Below are positions 1 through 8,537 of a stretch of 64,000 nucleotides of DNA, piece by piece. Both the position numbers and the translations under genes were made by a program. The notes under the pieces are model-generated. The model did not search any database. It had not been told where the DNA came from and saw only the letters and a program-made list of their open reading frames with translations. Source of the stretch: Aerococcus urinae (lineage in GTDB: Bacteria; Bacillota; Bacilli; Lactobacillales; Aerococcaceae); contig NZ_CP014161.1 of the NCBI RefSeq assembly GCF_001543175.1, forward strand, positions 1,736,001 through 1,800,000, given 5' to 3'. Position 1 is the stretch's first letter. Each line of letters opens with the position of its first letter.

Positions 1-568
1 AAGTAGGGATTTTCGCCCGCGTGCTAGCTAATAAACCGTTCAACGAATCCTCGATAACCACTGCTTCCTGGCTACTTACTTGGAAATGCTCCAGAACTTT
101 AAGAAAAATATCTGGCTGTGGTTTACCATATTCAATTTGATTACCATATATTACAAAATCGAAATGAGGCATTAACCCACTAATTTCTAAGATATCTTCT
201 CCGCGATCGATAGGAGAAGAAGTAGCTACGGCTAGTGATAAGCCATTAGCTTGTAAGTATTCTAGCAATTCAAAAGCTCCCACTTTTAAATCAATTTTAC
301 CCTGGCTAATAACTTCTTTAAAATAAGCGTTCCGCTTTTCTCTTGCTTCCTGTGCTAAGCTTTCGTCTCCACCTAAAATATCTTGAATTAAACGATTATT
401 ATGTTTTCGGGTTCCTCCACGCATTTTTTCAAGCATTTCTTGACTAATAGTAGCATTATAATCTTTTAATACGGTTCGCCAGCCTGCTTGGTAAATCTTT
501 TCCGTATCCACTAGAGTGCCATCTAAGTCAAAGATCACTACTTTGATTTGGCTAAGGTCATTCTTCAT
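1..568 (-). CDS. HAD-superfamily hydrolase, partial (C-terminus off the window)
   Basis: This is the N-terminal 189 residues of a haloacid dehalogenase phosphatase of the beta-phosphoglucomutase type. HAD motif I reads VVIFDLDGTLVDT near residues 9-21, with both catalytic aspartates. Near the window edge VVIEDSLNG matches HAD motif IV, which binds magnesium. Such enzymes dephosphorylate sugar phosphates or act as phosphoglucomutases in the cytoplasm; the substrate cannot be read from sequence. The ATG at 568 begins MKNDLSQIK. It follows the transaldolase-like gene by 11 bases, so the two are probably co-transcribed and linked to sugar-phosphate handling. The stop codon lies outside the window. 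Confidence 0.85.
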   Translation of the reverse strand, partial: MKNDLSQIKVVIFDLDGTLVDTEKIYQAGWRTVLKDYNATISQEMLEKMRGGTRKHNNRLIQDILGGDESLAQEAREKRNAYFKEVISQGKIDLKVGAFELLEYLQANGLSLAVATSSPIDRGEDILEISGLMPHFDFVIYGNQIEYGKPQPDIFLKVLEHFQVSSQEAVVIEDSLNGLLASTRAKIPT

Positions 569-579
569 ATTGCTAATCC

Positions 580-1251
580 CTAAACAAAACTATCCCGGTC
601 ATGAACAGCGGTCCAATCGGCAGAAAAATCGCTGACCGCTTTTTCAATATTGGCGTTTTCAACAAACTTATCCACAACATCATCCCCAACCGTAATGTAT
701 TGAGCTCCGGCTTCTAAAGCACTAGTCACCTGATTAATATTCTTAAAGGAAGCGGCAATGATTTCGGTGTCGCTGTTGGTCCGCGCTAATTGATAGGAAA
801 CAGAGGAAATCACTTCATAAGGATCGGTATCTAAGTTAAGCATACGGTTCACGTAAGGAGCCAAGAAATCAGCGCCTAATTCAGCCGCCAACAAGGCTTG
901 AATTTTAGAATAGATGCCAGTGGCGGTAATACGAACCCCTTCTGCCTTTAAGGTTTTAATAGCCCGCAAACCTTCCTTATTCACTGGGATTTTAACACAT
1001 ACTCGGTCATTGACTGCTTCTAAGATGGCGTGAGCGTCCTTAACAATCCCTTCATAGTCCTTAGCCACTACTTGGACATGGAGGTCTTTGTCTAACCCAA
1101 TCACTTCTTGAATGGCATTTAAACGCTCGACCACATCAATGTCGCCAGCTTTTTTCAGGATGCTAGGGTTGGTGGTAACCCCCTCTACCGGTAAATAAGT
1201 CACATAATCCTTGATTTTGTCTAAATTAGCGGTATCCAATACCAACTTCAT
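580..1251 (-). CDS. fsa: fructose-6-phosphate aldolase / transaldolase-like protein
   Basis: A 223-residue small transaldolase-family protein. The length and the motifs TTNPS (residues 26-30), VCVKIPV with the Schiff-base lysine at about Lys87, and TATGIYS identify the decameric FSA/TalC group. These enzymes cleave or form fructose 6-phosphate from dihydroxyacetone and glyceraldehyde 3-phosphate, or act as transaldolases. The ATG at 1251 is chosen because AAAGGAT lies 8 bases upstream; an upstream in-frame start at 1290 has no such site. It precedes the HAD gene and lies downstream of the 3-epimerase, fitting a ketose-phosphate pathway. FSA and transaldolase activity cannot be told apart by eye. 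Confidence 0.85.
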   Translation of the reverse strand: MKLVLDTANLDKIKDYVTYLPVEGVTTNPSILKKAGDIDVVERLNAIQEVIGLDKDLHVQVVAKDYEGIVKDAHAILEAVNDRVCVKIPVNKEGLRAIKTLKAEGVRITATGIYSKIQALLAAELGADFLAPYVNRMLNLDTDPYEVISSVSYQLARTNSDTEIIAASFKNINQVTSALEAGAQYITVGDDVVDKFVENANIEKAVSDFSADWTAVHDRDSFV

Positions 1252-1414
1252 TAGAATCATCCTTTCTTCTAATATTAAACGAATAAACAATCGTTTTTCT
1301 TTTTCTACTACCTCTAGTTTACTAGAAATATTAGAAATGTCAGCGCTTTTATAAAACTAATGAGTGCTTTTTCTTATTAGTAACTACTTTAATTTTCAAC
1401 ATAAAGGTTCACAT

Positions 1415-1462
1415 ATAAAAAGCACCAAATCTGTGGAGACTATTACAGTATTTAGTGCTTTA
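1415..1462 (-). terminator. hairpin terminator after the epimerase gene
   Basis: The arms at 1419-1430 and 1450-1461 (AAAGCACCAAAT and ATTTAGTGCTTT, one mismatch) form a stem. On the minus strand it is followed by a T-rich stretch. It would end transcription of the epimerase and leave the aldolase gene to its own promoter or to read-through. Confidence 0.7.
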
Positions 1463-1491
1463 TTGGTCATAACAAGTAAATAATCATTAAT

Positions 1492-2175
1492 CTATTTTCC
1501 TATAATCGCATACATTTCATCCGCCTTTTCTTTATAGGATCTAGGATCTTCATTAAACAAGGCAGATGTCCCTAAAACATAGAGATCGACAGCATAATCT
1601 TGCATTTTTGCCATGGTAACCGGGTTAATATTACCATCCACTTCGACCAAGGGACGATTCTCATTGGTAAAATTCTCCTCAAAGTATTGGGTCAATTGGT
1701 CGAGTTTCTCTAGAACATCCTCTCTAAAGGCTTGACCGGCAAAACCCGGCTTCACTGTCATCATTAGAACTAAATCCACTTGATTTAGATAAGGAAGGAT
1801 CGTTAATAAGGGAGTATCCGGGCTAATAGCAATCCCCGCACCGATCCCTTCATCCTGAATCAATTGAATGACAGCATTTGGATCTTCAGCTGCTTCAACA
1901 TGGAAAGTAATATAATCAGGCCGACAAGGGGCAAACATTTTAACGTATTTTTCAGGGTTCTTTACCGCCATATGGATATCTACAGTAAAATCCGGCATCT
2001 TACCAAAATACTCCACTTCATAAGGTCCCATCGCTAAGTTATCGACAAATTGTCCATCCATGACATCACAATGTAGCCAGTTAATTCCCGCTTCCTTTAG
2101 CTCGTCAAGTTCTTTGGCTAAATGTAACTGATCAGCAGTCATAATCGAACATACTAGTTGTTTATTCTTTTTCAC
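1492..2175 (-). CDS. ribulose-phosphate 3-epimerase family protein
   Basis: A 227-residue TIM-barrel epimerase of the Rpe/AlsE family, which inverts C3 of a ketose 5- or 6-phosphate. Metal-site motifs are visible: LHCDVMDGQFV (His35 and Asp37), DIHMAV (His68) and VEVDGNI near residue 178. Its exact substrate is uncertain. Ribulose 5-phosphate is the default for Rpe, whereas AlsE relatives use allulose 6-phosphate. The ATG at 2175 begins MKKNKQLV. The gene lies 59 bases after the sorbitol-dehydrogenase-like gene, and a terminator lies between them. A second, divergent paralogue sits at 16830-17516, so this copy is probably a pathway-specific enzyme. Confidence 0.85.
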   Translation of the reverse strand: MKKNKQLVCSIMTADQLHLAKELDELKEAGINWLHCDVMDGQFVDNLAMGPYEVEYFGKMPDFTVDIHMAVKNPEKYVKMFAPCRPDYITFHVEAAEDPNAVIQLIQDEGIGAGIAISPDTPLLTILPYLNQVDLVLMMTVKPGFAGQAFREDVLEKLDQLTQYFEENFTNENRPLVEVDGNINPVTMAKMQDYAVDLYVLGTSALFNEDPRSYKEKADEMYAIIGK

Positions 2176-2204
2176 AGTGTCACCCCAAACTATTTCATAA
2201 TAAA

Positions 2205-2227
2205 AAAAGCAGGCACAATGCCTGCTA
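2205..2227 (-). terminator. terminator after the zinc dehydrogenase
   Basis: A perfect 8-base stem, AGCAGGCA (2208-2215) and TGCCTGCT (2219-2226), has a 3-base loop. On the minus strand a run of seven T follows. It separates the dehydrogenase from the epimerase, so the latter is probably expressed by read-through. Confidence 0.8.
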
Positions 2228-2234
2228 GAATTGA

Positions 2235-3314
2235 TTACTCACCATCAAAGTCGTTTGATTTAATCATCACTTTGATATCATTACCAGCCATAGTAGCATC
2301 AAAAGCGTCTTTCCAGTCTTCAAGTTCAACAACCTTGGTGACTAAAATTTCAGTATTTACCTTACCTTCTTCGAGAAGTTTTAAGGCTTTAGGCCAAGAA
2401 TGTGAATTTTGTGAACGAGAACCAATATATTCAATTTCACGGTTATAAATTGTAAAGGTGTCGATTGGGACTTCATGTTTAGGGAAGAGGCCAACTTGGA
2501 TGAATTTTCCTTTTTTCTTGGTTAATTTAAGGGCTTGGTTAACAGCAACATGTGAACCAGAACAGTCAAAGACATGGTCAACACCAAATTGATTGTCTTT
2601 ATCAGTCAACTCATGAACTAGGTCTTCTAAACTTTCAGATTGGGAAGAGATAGCATAGTCAACACCCAATTCATTTTTAGCAAAGTCAAGACGTTCTTTA
2701 TCTTTATCAATACCAGAAAGAATAACAGTGATGTTTTTACCTTGAGCTTTTACCACTTGAGAAGTCAATAGACCCATTGGACCAGGCCCAATAACTAAGA
2801 CAACTTCACCTTCTTTAACGGTAGTTTTTTCCATAACTGCGTGAACACAGCAAGCTAGTGGCTCCATAAATGCTGCTGCTTTTAGGGAAACATTATCAGG
2901 AACTTTATGCATATGTGGTTGGCGAGCTAAGAAATACTTAGCCATTGATCCATTAACTTGGGTACCAATCCCTTTTCTTTGGGAACAAAGGTTGAAGTCG
3001 CCTTCTTTGCAGAATTCACAGATCCCACAAGTTCTAAAAGTGGTTTCACTAACGATGCGGTCACCAGGTTTAAATTCGGTAACATCAGGACCTACTTCAG
3101 CAACAACACCTGAAAATTCATGGCCTAAAGTTACTGGAGTGACAGGGTTACTGTATTCCCCTTTAAAGGTATGCACGTCAGAGCCACAAATTCCTGTGTA
3201 GGCTGTTGCCACCTTGACTTCATCTTCTTTTGGTGTAGGTACTTCTACATCCAATAATTCCATATCGCCGTATTCTGGGGTCTTTTTAACAGCTGCTTTC
3301 ATCATTTCAGTCAT
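2235..3314 (-). CDS. zinc-dependent alcohol/polyol dehydrogenase (L-iditol 2-dehydrogenase-like)
   Basis: A 359-residue medium-chain dehydrogenase. The catalytic zinc site is shown by GICGSDVHT and GHEFSG. The structural-zinc loop CGICEFCKEGDFNLC has all four cysteines near residues 96-110. The Rossmann motif VLVIGPGPMG is also present. Family members oxidise sorbitol, xylitol or related polyols (free or phosphorylated) with NAD(P). The ATG at 3314 directly abuts the stop of the upstream dehydrogenase, with AGGAGG 11 bases upstream, so translation is coupled. A second, different zinc dehydrogenase in the same operon suggests two oxidation steps or two polyol substrates. The substrate is inferred only. 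Confidence 0.85.
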   Translation of the reverse strand: MTEMMKAAVKKTPEYGDMELLDVEVPTPKEDEVKVATAYTGICGSDVHTFKGEYSNPVTPVTLGHEFSGVVAEVGPDVTEFKPGDRIVSETTFRTCGICEFCKEGDFNLCSQRKGIGTQVNGSMAKYFLARQPHMHKVPDNVSLKAAAFMEPLACCVHAVMEKTTVKEGEVVLVIGPGPMGLLTSQVVKAQGKNITVILSGIDKDKERLDFAKNELGVDYAISSQSESLEDLVHELTDKDNQFGVDHVFDCSGSHVAVNQALKLTKKKGKFIQVGLFPKHEVPIDTFTIYNREIEYIGSRSQNSHSWPKALKLLEEGKVNTEILVTKVVELEDWKDAFDATMAGNDIKVMIKSNDFDGE

Positions 3315-4367
3315 TTAGTTTTTCTCCTCCTGTGGTAAAATTATTACTTTGTTAAAGGTTTGTTCACGAGACAACATCATCTTAAAGGCTTCATCAACTT
3401 TATTTAATGGATAGCGGTGAGTAATCATCCCTTCTAAATTAACACGTCCTTGGTTTATATAAGCAATTAAATTCGTCCATTCCTTTCCAGGGAAAGGAGC
3501 GGAGTATGAATTCCAAAATCCTTTTAATGTTAATTCATGGCGGAAAATGCTTTCAAAATGACGTTCATGTAATAGTACGTCACGGTAACCAATGCCAGTA
3601 TAGCCGACTTTACCGCGTTTCTTAGCTAAAACGAGGGCTTGTTCTTGGGTAATTGGAGTACCCGCACATTCCATGACAATATCAGCGCCCAAGCCGTTGG
3701 TGTATTCTTTCACCTTAGCTTCGAGATCTTCCTTGATAGAATTAATCCCATAACTAGCACCGTATTGTTTAGCAACTTCCAATTTATCATCATTAATATC
3801 TACAGCAATGACATTCTTACAGCCGGCTAAAAGTAAGGCTTCGATGGTAAAGATTCCAATAGCACCAATACCTAGAACAACTGCAGTGTCACCCAATTCA
3901 ACATCCATGTTCATGACACTGTGCATAGAAACAGCGAAAGGCTCAATAAGCACTGCATCTTCATAATCCATCTCACCAATAGGTAAAATATTAGTTTCAG
4001 GAGCGACTAATTTTTCAGCAAAACCACCAATATAGTGTGTTCCAATCATTTTATAGTTTTCGCATAAGCCATACAGACCTTGTTCACAATACTGACAGGA
4101 AAAATCTGGAATAAGTGGAGGAACGATTACTCGTTCACCAACTTTTACTCGGGTGACTCCTTCTCCAACTTCAACAACTTCCCCGGCAATTTCATGACCC
4201 ATAACTGCGGGAAGGTCATATTTCCAGCCAAATTCAATTTTATGAGTATCTGAGCCACAAACCCCGGTAGCATGGACTTTTACTTTAACCCAACCCGGTT
4301 GACATTCAGGCTCATCGATTTCAACATATTCGAATTCTTGATTTTCGTTTAATTGTGTTGCCTTCAT
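3315..4367 (-). CDS. zinc-dependent polyol-phosphate dehydrogenase (GatD/arabitol-phosphate dehydrogenase-like)
   Basis: A 350-residue medium-chain dehydrogenase of the galactitol-1-phosphate 5-dehydrogenase group, which also includes enterococcal D-arabitol-phosphate dehydrogenase. Visible motifs are TGVCGSDTHK, GHEIAGEVVE and VLGIGAIG. The structural-zinc loop reads PDFSCQYCEQGLYGLC. Three cysteines are present, but the first of the usual four is replaced by aspartate. It lies directly downstream of a galactitol-type PTS, so it most likely oxidises the incoming polyol phosphate to a ketose phosphate. The 3-epimerase in the same cluster makes a pentitol as plausible as galactitol. Confidence 0.8.
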   Translation of the reverse strand: MKATQLNENQEFEYVEIDEPECQPGWVKVKVHATGVCGSDTHKIEFGWKYDLPAVMGHEIAGEVVEVGEGVTRVKVGERVIVPPLIPDFSCQYCEQGLYGLCENYKMIGTHYIGGFAEKLVAPETNILPIGEMDYEDAVLIEPFAVSMHSVMNMDVELGDTAVVLGIGAIGIFTIEALLLAGCKNVIAVDINDDKLEVAKQYGASYGINSIKEDLEAKVKEYTNGLGADIVMECAGTPITQEQALVLAKKRGKVGYTGIGYRDVLLHERHFESIFRHELTLKGFWNSYSAPFPGKEWTNLIAYINQGRVNLEGMITHRYPLNKVDEAFKMMLSREQTFNKVIILPQEEKN

Positions 4368-4410
4368 TTTTTCCTCTTCCTAATATTTATTCTACTAGTA
4401 ATCATTTCTA

Positions 4411-4449
4411 AAAAAATAGTGACTGAATAATTGAAATATCCAGTCACTA
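4411..4449 (-). terminator. terminator between PTS IIC and the dehydrogenases
   Basis: A 9-base perfect stem, TAGTGACTG (4417-4425) and CAGTCACTA (4441-4449), is followed on the minus strand by about seven T. Only some 45 bases separate it from the next ATG, leaving little room for a promoter. The dehydrogenases are therefore probably expressed by partial read-through. Confidence 0.8.
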
Positions 4450-4499
4450 ATGAATACGCATTATTAACATCAGTAACTAGTAATTGCCTACTTTATCTC

Positions 4500-5768
4500 C
4501 TAGAAAGCACCAGCAAATAATCTTGAAATTTCTACAAAGATCCATTTGAGGAAGTTACCACCAGTATCTAACGATGCCATTTGTTGGGTAATATTTGCAG
4601 TTGCATCAAGACCTTGTAAAAGCTCTGTATGAGGACCAGCCATTGATGTTGCAAAGTATAAACCACAACCAATTACAATAGTACCAGTAATTAATGAGTG
4701 TAGGATGTTACCTTTTCTAGATGCGGTAATATAACATACATAAAATGGAATAGTTGCTAAGTCACCGAATGGTAACACTTTATTACCAGGTAAAATAACT
4801 GCAATTAATAATGTAATAGGAACTAATAATAAACCAACTGACATATTTTCAGGATTACCGATTGCTAGAGCAGCATCTAATCCGATATTAATTTGGCGTC
4901 CAGAGAAGTATTTATCAGCAAATCCTTGGGCGGCTTCTGAAATTGGGGTTAACCCTTCCATTAAGATCTTAACCATACGTGGCATAAGCACCATAACGGC
5001 TGACATGGAAACACCTAATTGGAAAGCTTTACCAATATCATAGCCAGCTAATAGACCAATAATGAATCCGATTACTAAACCCATAATAATTGGTTGCCCA
5101 AAAATACCGAATTTTTCTTGGATCTTTTCAGCATCCATTTCAACATTTTTAAGTCCAGGAATCTTGCTTACTACCCAACCAATTGGAATACCAAGCATAC
5201 CGTAACCAATGGAAGATCCAGTGGTTAAAGAGATACCTTCTAAACCATAGTACTCTTGAATCATTGGAGCGAAGTAATCCGCAAATTTCAAGCAGGCAAT
5301 TTCCATCAAAACACCCATAGCCAGTGAGAAGATGAAGTTACCAGTAATGATTTGTGATAGAGCAGCCACAACAATAAAGTGGTGGAAGTTCCAAATATCG
5401 ATATTTAGGGTGTCGGTTAAACGCGTACCTAACATAACGAAGTTAACTGCTAGAGCTAAAATAATCATAGCTGGTGCAACAGACGATGCAAACGCACCTG
5501 AAGCAGTTGCTGGCCACCCAATATCAATAACTGTTAAAGAGAAACCAAAACGCTCAACCATAGCTTGAGTTGCAGGCCCTAATGAGTCTGACAATAAGCC
5601 AGTAACCAGGTTAACACCCGTAAATCCAACACCAATTGTTAACGCTGATACAAAAGCTTTACCCACTTTAACTTTAAATAGTAAAGCAATTAAAAATATA
5701 GCAATAGGAATAATAACTGTTGGTCCCAGACCAAGGATATATTGAACCACATCTAAGAATGAATCCAT
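4500..5768 (-). CDS. gatC: PTS galactitol-type transporter subunit IIC
   Basis: A 422-residue, very hydrophobic membrane protein of the galactitol PTS IIC family, which moves the polyol across the membrane during phosphorylation. Many membrane segments are evident (for example VIIPIAIFLIALLF near residues 18-31), with the family-typical stretches ASGAFASSVAPAM and IGNPENMSVGLLL. The start at 5768 has a G-rich ribosome site (AAGGGGGGGC). It follows IIB by about 30 bases in the order IIA-IIB-IIC. The transported polyol is not fixed by sequence: galactitol, D-arabitol and xylitol transporters all fall in this family. Confidence 0.88.
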   Translation of the reverse strand: MDSFLDVVQYILGLGPTVIIPIAIFLIALLFKVKVGKAFVSALTIGVGFTGVNLVTGLLSDSLGPATQAMVERFGFSLTVIDIGWPATASGAFASSVAPAMIILALAVNFVMLGTRLTDTLNIDIWNFHHFIVVAALSQIITGNFIFSLAMGVLMEIACLKFADYFAPMIQEYYGLEGISLTTGSSIGYGMLGIPIGWVVSKIPGLKNVEMDAEKIQEKFGIFGQPIIMGLVIGFIIGLLAGYDIGKAFQLGVSMSAVMVLMPRMVKILMEGLTPISEAAQGFADKYFSGRQINIGLDAALAIGNPENMSVGLLLVPITLLIAVILPGNKVLPFGDLATIPFYVCYITASRKGNILHSLITGTIVIGCGLYFATSMAGPHTELLQGLDATANITQQMASLDTGGNFLKWIFVEISRLFAGAF

Positions 5769-5799
5769 GATGCCCCCCCTTACTTTCTATAATATTTTA

Positions 5800-6084
5800 T
5801 TAGTCTTTTAAGACATCCAAAATTTGTTGGTCAATTTTGTCTTTACCGATACCTGAAATGTATCCAGTAGCAACAATTGAAGGAATATCGTATTTAGTTG
5901 GTAAAGCAGTTGTTGATACTAATAAGTCTGCTCCCTCTTGTTTTCCTTTTGCTTCAGAAATTTTAATTTGTTCTACATCAGCAGCAATATTATTTTCTTT
6001 TAATAAATTTTCAACACGTGTAGTTACCACTGTAGAAGTTGCAATACCTGCGCCACATGCTACTAAAACTTTTTTCTTAGCCAT
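5800..6084 (-). CDS. gatB: PTS galactitol-type subunit IIB
   Basis: A 94-residue cytoplasmic phosphocarrier. The N-terminal loop VLVACGAGIATSTVV holds the cysteine (Cys10) that is phosphorylated in galactitol-type IIB proteins. The length is typical for a stand-alone IIB. It is preceded by AGGAGG and sits between IIA and IIC, so the phosphate passes from IIA to this cysteine and then to the polyol. Confidence 0.9.
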   Translation of the reverse strand: MAKKKVLVACGAGIATSTVVTTRVENLLKENNIAADVEQIKISEAKGKQEGADLLVSTTALPTKYDIPSIVATGYISGIGKDKIDQQILDVLKD

Positions 6085-6095
6085 TTAAAATCCTC

Positions 6096-6548
6096 CTATT
6101 TCAATGCATTTAATGCTTCATCAACATCTTTTGCTTCAAGCAAGTTACTAATTTTATTGTCATCTTGGATAATTTGAACAATTGTCTGTAGAGTTTCTAA
6201 CTGATCTTCAGACTTAGTTAGTCCTAAAGCGAAAACAATATCTGCAGCAACCGTTTTGCTTGGATCCTCCATTGAATGAAATTCCACTGGCGAATCTAAA
6301 GTAACTAAAGCAATAAATTCTTCATTCAAGTGTTCCGCATCTGCGTGTGGAATAGCTACGCCCACCTTTTCTAACTGTAAACCAGTTGGAAATTGTGCCT
6401 CTCTATCTTTTAAGGCCTGAACATAGCTGTCTTTAACAAGACCATGCTCTTGCGCTTTTTCACCTATAAACTCGAAAAGTTCATCACTTGAAGCGATATC
6501 TTGGTTTAAGAAGACCATATCTTTTCGAATGGTTTCGGTAATTTCCAA
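6096..6548 (-). CDS. gatA: PTS subunit IIA (fructose/galactitol type), TTG start
   Basis: A 150-residue EIIA type 2 protein. The active-site histidine lies in VAIPHADAEH near residue 68. It accepts phosphate from HPr and passes it to IIB. The start codon is TTG at 6548, chosen because AAAGGAG lies 9 bases upstream; the next in-frame ATG at 6518 has no good ribosome site and would cut into the first helix. This is the first gene of the operon, transcribed from the promoter near 6648-6676 that carries a cre site. Confidence 0.88.
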   Translation of the reverse strand: MEITETIRKDMVFLNQDIASSDELFEFIGEKAQEHGLVKDSYVQALKDREAQFPTGLQLEKVGVAIPHADAEHLNEEFIALVTLDSPVEFHSMEDPSKTVAADIVFALGLTKSEDQLETLQTIVQIIQDDNKISNLLEAKDVDEALNALK

Positions 6549-6607
6549 TTTATAAAACTCCTTTCACTGTTTTTTTAGCACTACATGATGATTCAAAGAC
6601 AAATTCC

Positions 6608-6676
6608 TTGTTCAGTGAAACACTTTCATGTATTAACTTCACTGAGTATGATAAATTATTTTGAAAGCGTTGTCAA
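6608..6676 (-). promoter_or_regulatory. promoter of the gat-type operon with cre site and inverted repeat
   Basis: On the minus strand TTGACA (6671-6676) is separated by 17 bases from TATCAT (6648-6653). A catabolite-responsive element, TTGAAAGCGTTGTCA (6661-6675), fits the Bacillus cre consensus at 14 of 15 positions and overlaps the -35 box and spacer. Just downstream of the expected start, TCAGTGAA (6612-6619) and TTCACTGA (6638-6645) form a perfect inverted repeat. It is a likely site for a specific regulator. Confidence 0.75.
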
Positions 6677-6884
6677 ACAAATTTAAAGAAATAATAAAAT
6701 ATTCTCCCCTATCCCTGTCATTAAAGGAATCAGCTATAGATAAAAAATCACTTCAAAACTAAAAGGTGAATTTTTTTCACAGCTCGATTTTGTGAAAGCC
6801 TTTACTACTTATATATTATAGCAAAAAAATAAAGCACATCGTTTGTTTTTTACGATGTGCTTTTTGCGAAATATTTATTCAGTT
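6677..6884. other. intergenic stretch with TTTCACA palindrome and deoC terminator
   Basis: No gene is visible. TTTCACA (6775-6781) and TGTGAAA (6791-6797) form a 7-base inverted repeat, possibly an upstream regulator site for the gat-type operon. A strong hairpin with arms AAAGCACATCG and CGATGTGCTTTTT (about 6831-6865) serves as the terminator of the deoC operon on the minus strand. Confidence 0.6.
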
Positions 6885-7550
6885 TTATTCGTTCGAACTG
6901 TTCATTTGTTCAAGTATTTTTTTCGTACGACTGATACCTACTCGGTCCGCCCCTGCTTCAATAGCTGCTAGACAGTCCTCGTAAGTCGATAGACCTCCTG
7001 CCGCTTTGACTTTTACCTCGTCAGAAACACTTTGTCTCATTAGTTTAAGGTCTTCTACTTTTGATCCTGAAGCTGCAAAGCCTGTCGACGTTTTAACAAA
7101 AGCAGCACCAGCCTCTTCAACTAACTTAGATCCTTTGGCAATTTCTTCATCAGTGAGATAGGCGTTTTCAAGGATAACCTTAACACAAGCAGGAGTTGCT
7201 TCAACAACGCTTTTTATATCTTCTCTTACTCGATCATAATCGCCGTCCTTTAAGGCACCAACGTCAATCACCATGTCAAGTTCTCTAGCACCATTAGCAT
7301 AAGCTTCAATGGCTTCAAAGACTTTACTTCTCGTGGTGTGAGCTCCTGAAGGAAAGCCAATGACCGTTCCGATAACGACATCACTATCATCTAAAATCTC
7401 GCGAGCTAAATCTAAGCGATGAGGGTTGATACATACAGAAGCTACTCCCAGTTCTTTGGCATAGTTTAAGCCCTCAATGTAATCTTCACGTGTTAACTCA
7501 GGCTTGAGGAGGGAGTGATCAATATATTTTACAAATTCTTCTTGTTTCAT
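6885..7550 (-). CDS. deoC: deoxyribose-phosphate aldolase
   Basis: A 221-residue class I aldolase that cleaves 2-deoxyribose 5-phosphate to acetaldehyde and glyceraldehyde 3-phosphate. The Schiff-base lysine is Lys153 in FVKTSTGF; VKVILENAYLT carries the other conserved lysine region, and KAAGGLST is present near the C-terminus. The ATG at 7550 has AAAGG 10 bases upstream. It is the second gene after an aldo/keto reductase and is followed by a strong terminator. No deoxynucleoside genes are nearby, so it may act on a deoxy-sugar phosphate or in ketose catabolism rather than nucleoside recycling. Confidence 0.9.
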   Translation of the reverse strand: MKQEEFVKYIDHSLLKPELTREDYIEGLNYAKELGVASVCINPHRLDLAREILDDSDVVIGTVIGFPSGAHTTRSKVFEAIEAYANGARELDMVIDVGALKDGDYDRVREDIKSVVEATPACVKVILENAYLTDEEIAKGSKLVEEAGAAFVKTSTGFAASGSKVEDLKLMRQSVSDEVKVKAAGGLSTYEDCLAAIEAGADRVGISRTKKILEQMNSSNE

Positions 7551-7571
7551 TTTTATACTTTCCTTTCTTAC

Positions 7572-8465
7572 TTAAGGGACCTTATGACCCTTATAAGCTG
7601 TCCAAATCATATACCATTGTTCATTAGTCAGTTGATAATCTAATGCTTTAACAGCAGGTTTCACATAATCAATGCGATAAGAACCCACAATAGGAATCAT
7701 CTTGCTTGGATGTCTTAATAGCCAGGCATAGGCCACTTCAGCAATTGATTCTGCTCCAATTTCTTCAGCAATCTCTTCCATCACCGAGCGAACCTTCTTA
7801 ATATTCTCTTCTTGACTGGTAAATAATTCCCCACCTGATAAGGGTGACCAGATCATCGGGTGAATTCTTTTCTCCATACATAGGTCAATCGTTCCATTCT
7901 CAAAATTTTCATAATCAATAGCAGAACATTGAATTTGATTAGTCACTAAAGACTGATTTAAATAGCTCTCTAGCGCCCGATACTGTGAAGGCAAATAATT
8001 CGAAACGCCAAAACTTTTTACTTTTCCTTCATTATATAGTTGGTCAAATGCGAGGGCGACTTCTTCAGGATCTTGCAGCCAATCAGGACGATGTAATAGC
8101 AAGACATCGAGCTGGTCAATATCCAATTTCTTTAAGCTTCTCTCAACTTGCTTAATAATGTAGTCCTTACTATTGTCATAATATTTTACTCTAGCATGTT
8201 TCCCAGGATAAACGAGACTGACCTTAGAAACAAATTCCATCCTTTGTTTTAAGTCTTTTCTACCCTTTAAAAAATCGCCAAAGATTGCTTCTTCAGTATA
8301 GCGTCCATAGCTATCTGCATGGTCCATGGTCGTAATCCCTAGGTCTATAACTTCTTCGATAAACTTTAAAAAGTAGGACTTCGAAAGTTTCTCATCCGCT
8401 AAGCGCCAAAAACCTAAAGCAATCCGTGATAAGGAAACATCCGGTGTTAAACTGACTTTCTCCAA
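7572..8465 (-). CDS. aldo/keto reductase (YdhF-like), TTG start
   Basis: A 297-residue TIM-barrel NAD(P)H-dependent reductase. The catalytic tetrad is suggested by DHADSYGRY (Asp and Tyr), a lysine in SKVSLVYP, and LLLHRPD (His). GVSNYLPSQ and the C-terminal IVGSYRI nucleotide-binding region are also present. The closest family I recognise is E. coli YdhF. The best start is TTG at 8465: GGAGGG lies 7 bases upstream, and the resulting N-terminus (MEKVSLTPDV) aligns with YdhF. Longer in-frame starts at 8486 and 8555 would extend into the promoter. It is the first gene of the operon with deoC, divergent from a SorC regulator. Confidence 0.82.
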   Translation of the reverse strand: MEKVSLTPDVSLSRIALGFWRLADEKLSKSYFLKFIEEVIDLGITTMDHADSYGRYTEEAIFGDFLKGRKDLKQRMEFVSKVSLVYPGKHARVKYYDNSKDYIIKQVERSLKKLDIDQLDVLLLHRPDWLQDPEEVALAFDQLYNEGKVKSFGVSNYLPSQYRALESYLNQSLVTNQIQCSAIDYENFENGTIDLCMEKRIHPMIWSPLSGGELFTSQEENIKKVRSVMEEIAEEIGAESIAEVAYAWLLRHPSKMIPIVGSYRIDYVKPAVKALDYQLTNEQWYMIWTAYKGHKVP

Positions 8466-8537
8466 GGCTCTCCCTCCATCGATCATTTGTTCACTTTTAA
8501 CCTGACCAAATAAGATCATATGTTCATTAAAAATTAC

